A stretch of 7,560 bases of DNA from the NCBI GenBank assembly GCA_030043175.1, contig JASHYD010000810.1, positions 1 through 7,560 on the forward strand. The letters are read 5' to 3'. A program made the position numbers and the translations under genes. Under the pieces are notes generated by a model that worked only from the letters and a program-made list of their open reading frames with translations, was not told the DNA's origin and did not search any database. Position 1 is the first letter of the stretch. Every line of letters begins with the position of its first letter. This document shows positions 6,053-7,560 of the stretch, piece by piece. Source of the DNA: Xanthobacteraceae bacterium (lineage in GTDB: Bacteria; Pseudomonadota; Alphaproteobacteria; Rhizobiales; Xanthobacteraceae).

Positions 6053-6526
6053 GCTGCGTCCCCAGATTCTGAAAGTCATCGCACTCACGCAGGATTGGAC
6101 GACCAATTCGTGTCGGATCCAAGTGAACAGCCCCACACCGGGGCGGGTGTCTTCCGGGAAGATGGCACTACTTTAGACGACGGCAGCCCTAGTATGCGTT
6201 TTCATAGACCATGCCTAGCCCTTTGTTTAGCAGAGTGTCCGTCCTGCAACACTATGCAACACCGGCTTGGGATACTGTTTACCGCTACCAGAAGGCCAGG
6301 CCACGCTCGGTGGTGTGGGACAGCTGCGCCCAGTACAATGGTAGCACTAGACCGCTATCCAGCACCATGAACGTTCGTCCATGTACGATTCCCGCGGACA
6401 ACCCCGCGCTCGGCCATATGTCTGAGAAACGTCATAGGCCGAAAGGCTCACAGGAGCAAATCGCGTCCGCAGACCCCCCGGACGAAAGGTTGCGATGCGG
6501 CGGTTTGCAGCCTTGGCCCCGTACGT
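6053..6526. other. Upstream region of the radical SAM gene with no recognisable gene
   Basis: These 474 bases should hold the radical SAM promoter (reading leftwards), but no convincing -35/-10 pair stands out. A small inverted repeat, ACACC (6135-6139) and GGTGT (6146-6150), lies about 85-100 bases upstream of the chosen start and could be an operator or chance. Plus-strand frames across 6211-6636 translate to nothing I recognise. A GCC-GAAA-GGC mini-hairpin lies near 6438-6450. Confidence 0.4.
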
Positions 6527-6940
6527 CTAGCCGCGCCCTTGTTCAAGGGCGAATGCCGGAGTGTGCTGCCTGCGGCTCGGACAATAGAGGTGGCAGCCGG
6601 AAAAAGGCGGACGCCAATCGGCGAGGAGGCGGATGAGGCGTCCGCCGGCGATGTGCATTTGCACTTGGTCCTCAGCGGGATACGCCAGGCCGAGCCCGGC
6701 CAGCGCTGCGTTGAGTGGCGGCACGCTGTTGAACCTCAGACCGCCCTCAACGTGAACTTTCGTTTCCGGCCATTCTTCTCGAATTCCCTACACGCCTGCA
6801 TAACTTGGCAAGCGCAGATTGATGCAATCGTGTTGCGTCAGGTCCTGTGGCCGTGTCGGCCGCAGATGTTTTTCAACATAAGACGGCGATCCCGCCACCA
6901 TCCGCAAATCCGGTCCGATGCGCACGGCATCGGGGTCAAG
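6527..6940 (-). pseudogene. C-terminal half of a LysR-family transcriptional regulator, inactivated
   Basis: Read on the minus strand from 6940, one frame gives the effector-binding domain of a LysR-type regulator: DAVRIGPDLRMVAGSPSY, then RPQDLTQHDCINLRLPSYAG, then a TAG stop (6788-6790). The same frame continues KVHVEGGLRFNS, LNAALAGLGLAYPAEDQV, AGGRLIRLLADWRPPF and LYCPSRRQHTPAFAL, and ends at a normal-looking stop (6527-6529). These are the standard landmarks of the last ~138 codons of a ~300-residue protein. The DNA-binding N-terminal half is missing: upstream of 6940 the LysR pattern breaks up and the next ~180 bases are not recognisable as the rest of the gene. Loss of the helix-turn-helix plus an in-frame nonsense codon makes this a pseudogene. 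A sequencing error could explain the TAG but not the missing half. Confidence 0.75.
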
Positions 6941-7117
6941 CCCATAACATCCGCACCACCGTCACCTCGTTCAGGTGCTGTCGGGGTGACGCGGCCTCGG
7001 GCCAGGAGCAGCCCTCCCGACCGTTAGTCCGAATCTGTGCGGTCACCCACTGCGGGTCTCTGACCACGATCGCCTTGCGGCTGTCACAGTCGCACACCCA
7101 AATGCCTTCTGTTGATC
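6941..7117. other. Short region between the LysR remnant and the ankyrin gene
   Basis: One minus-strand frame stays open from 7117 to about 6943 without a start codon and reads plausibly protein-like (IWVCDCDSRKAIVV near its beginning), but I recognise no family. It overlaps the place where the missing LysR N-terminal half should be, so it may be scrambled or foreign DNA. No promoter or Shine-Dalgarno for the ankyrin gene is evident here. Confidence 0.3.
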
Positions 7118-7560
7118 ATGGAGGCCGAGCACGTGCCACCCGTACTTGCGCTCGACGATCCCGCGTCCGCGTTCATCGAAGCTGCGTGCGTGCCACGCGA
7201 CGCGCACCAGTTTGGTACTCTCGAAGAAGCCGAGATGATCCTCGCCCGATACCCGCACGTGACCACCAGTAGCATCTACGCCGCGGCCTTGGTGGCCGAC
7301 GAACCGACCGTTCGCATGTTCCTGGCGCACGATCCTGCGAGTGCGATGACGAAAGGTGGGCCGCGCGGTTGGGACGCGCTGACCCATCTTTGCTTCTCAA
7401 GATACCTGAGGATCGACCGCGCGCGCTCGGACGATTTTGTCCGCACCGCGCGCGCTCTGCTTGATGCCGGCGCCAGCGCCAGCACGGGCTGGATCGAAAT
7501 GATCGACCATCCCAATCCCCGCCCGGTGCTCGAAGCCGCAATCTACGGCGCCGCGGGAAT
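7118..7560 (+). CDS. Ankyrin-repeat protein, 5' part (cut by the right edge)
   Basis: The frame opens after a stop at 7061-7063, has its only ATG at 7118, and is open to the end of the window (147 complete codons). Ankyrin-like helix pairs are visible: SSIYAAALVADEPTVRMFLAHDP (51-73, shown in family homologs as IxxAAxxGDxxxVRxFL), then GWDALTHLCF (82-91), FVRTARALLDAGASAS (106-121), and a further repeat beginning LEAAIYGAAGI at the edge. The G-W-D-A-L-T-H-L-C-F-S and ARALLDAGASA wording matches a family of bacterial ankyrin-repeat proteins I recall, of unknown role. Ankyrin repeats mediate protein-protein binding. No signal peptide is apparent, so a cytosolic location is likely. The start is uncertain: no Shine-Dalgarno precedes 7118, and TTG at 7112 is an alternative. 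The missing upstream signals next to a decayed LysR gene raise the possibility that the 5' end was rearranged. Confidence 0.75.
   Translation, partial: MEAEHVPPVLALDDPASAFIEAACVPRDAHQFGTLEEAEMILARYPHVTTSSIYAAALVADEPTVRMFLAHDPASAMTKGGPRGWDALTHLCFSRYLRIDRARSDDFVRTARALLDAGASASTGWIEMIDHPNPRPVLEAAIYGAAG

Noticed and set aside
6053..6136. 28-residue N-terminal extension of the radical SAM protein
   Set aside because: The extension lacks domain similarity and the ATG at 6136 falls in an inverted repeat; the B12 domain starts just after the ATG at 6052.
6211..6636. 141-codon plus-strand open frame
   Set aside because: Its translation matches nothing known to me and its right part is antisense to the LysR remnant.
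7043..7387. 114-codon minus-strand open frame over the ankyrin gene
   Set aside because: The plus strand carries recognisable ankyrin repeats through 7268-7560, so the antisense frame is most likely a shadow.
1..7560. CRISPR array, rRNA or complete insertion sequence
   Set aside because: No regularly spaced repeats, no rRNA signatures, and no intact transposase with terminal inverted repeats were seen.

Overview
The window looks like chromosomal or genomic-island DNA from a high-GC alphaproteobacterium, most likely Hyphomicrobiales and Bradyrhizobium-like. This rests on GC-rich codon use and on the radical SAM protein and the secreted protein, both of which resemble families I associate with rhizobia and relatives. 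I ran no database search, so the taxonomy is inference. Only about 60% of the window is convincingly coding, and several of the gaps hold decayed pieces of genes and mobile elements, as in an eroding accessory region.

Layout, left to right. 1-632 has no convincing protein gene. Its first ~200 bases, read on the minus strand, fold into several hairpins resembling domain I of a bacterial group II intron whose reverse transcriptase would lie beyond the left edge (tentative). 633-1490 (+) encodes an exported protein of unknown function with a complete EF-hand-type calcium-binding loop. 1664-2728 (+) encodes an ArsP/YraQ-type (PF03773) permease with a Cys-Thr-Cys-Cys motif. A short IS110/IS1111-like transposase scrap may lie on the minus strand just before it. 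2891-3094 (+) is a truncated IS607-type serine recombinase. 3456-3776 (+) is a small antibiotic-biosynthesis-monooxygenase (ABM) domain protein with a good Shine-Dalgarno and a possible sigma-70 promoter. 3777-4228 is empty apart from a short AT-rich repeat. 4229-6052 (-) is a large cobalamin-binding radical SAM enzyme, the best-supported gene here. 6053-6526 shows no gene. 6527-6940 (-) is the C-terminal half of a dead LysR-type regulator with an in-frame amber stop. 7118 to the right edge (+) is the start of an ankyrin-repeat protein cut by the window.

How the genes work together. The exported protein and the permease are co-directional with a 173-base gap and may be co-transcribed, but a palindrome sits between them and nothing proves joint function. 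The ABM gene and the radical SAM gene converge and look independently expressed. I see no coherent new multi-gene system. The most interesting items are the orphan B12/radical SAM enzyme, the EF-loop exported protein next to a cysteine-rich permease, and the putative intron RNA at the left edge.
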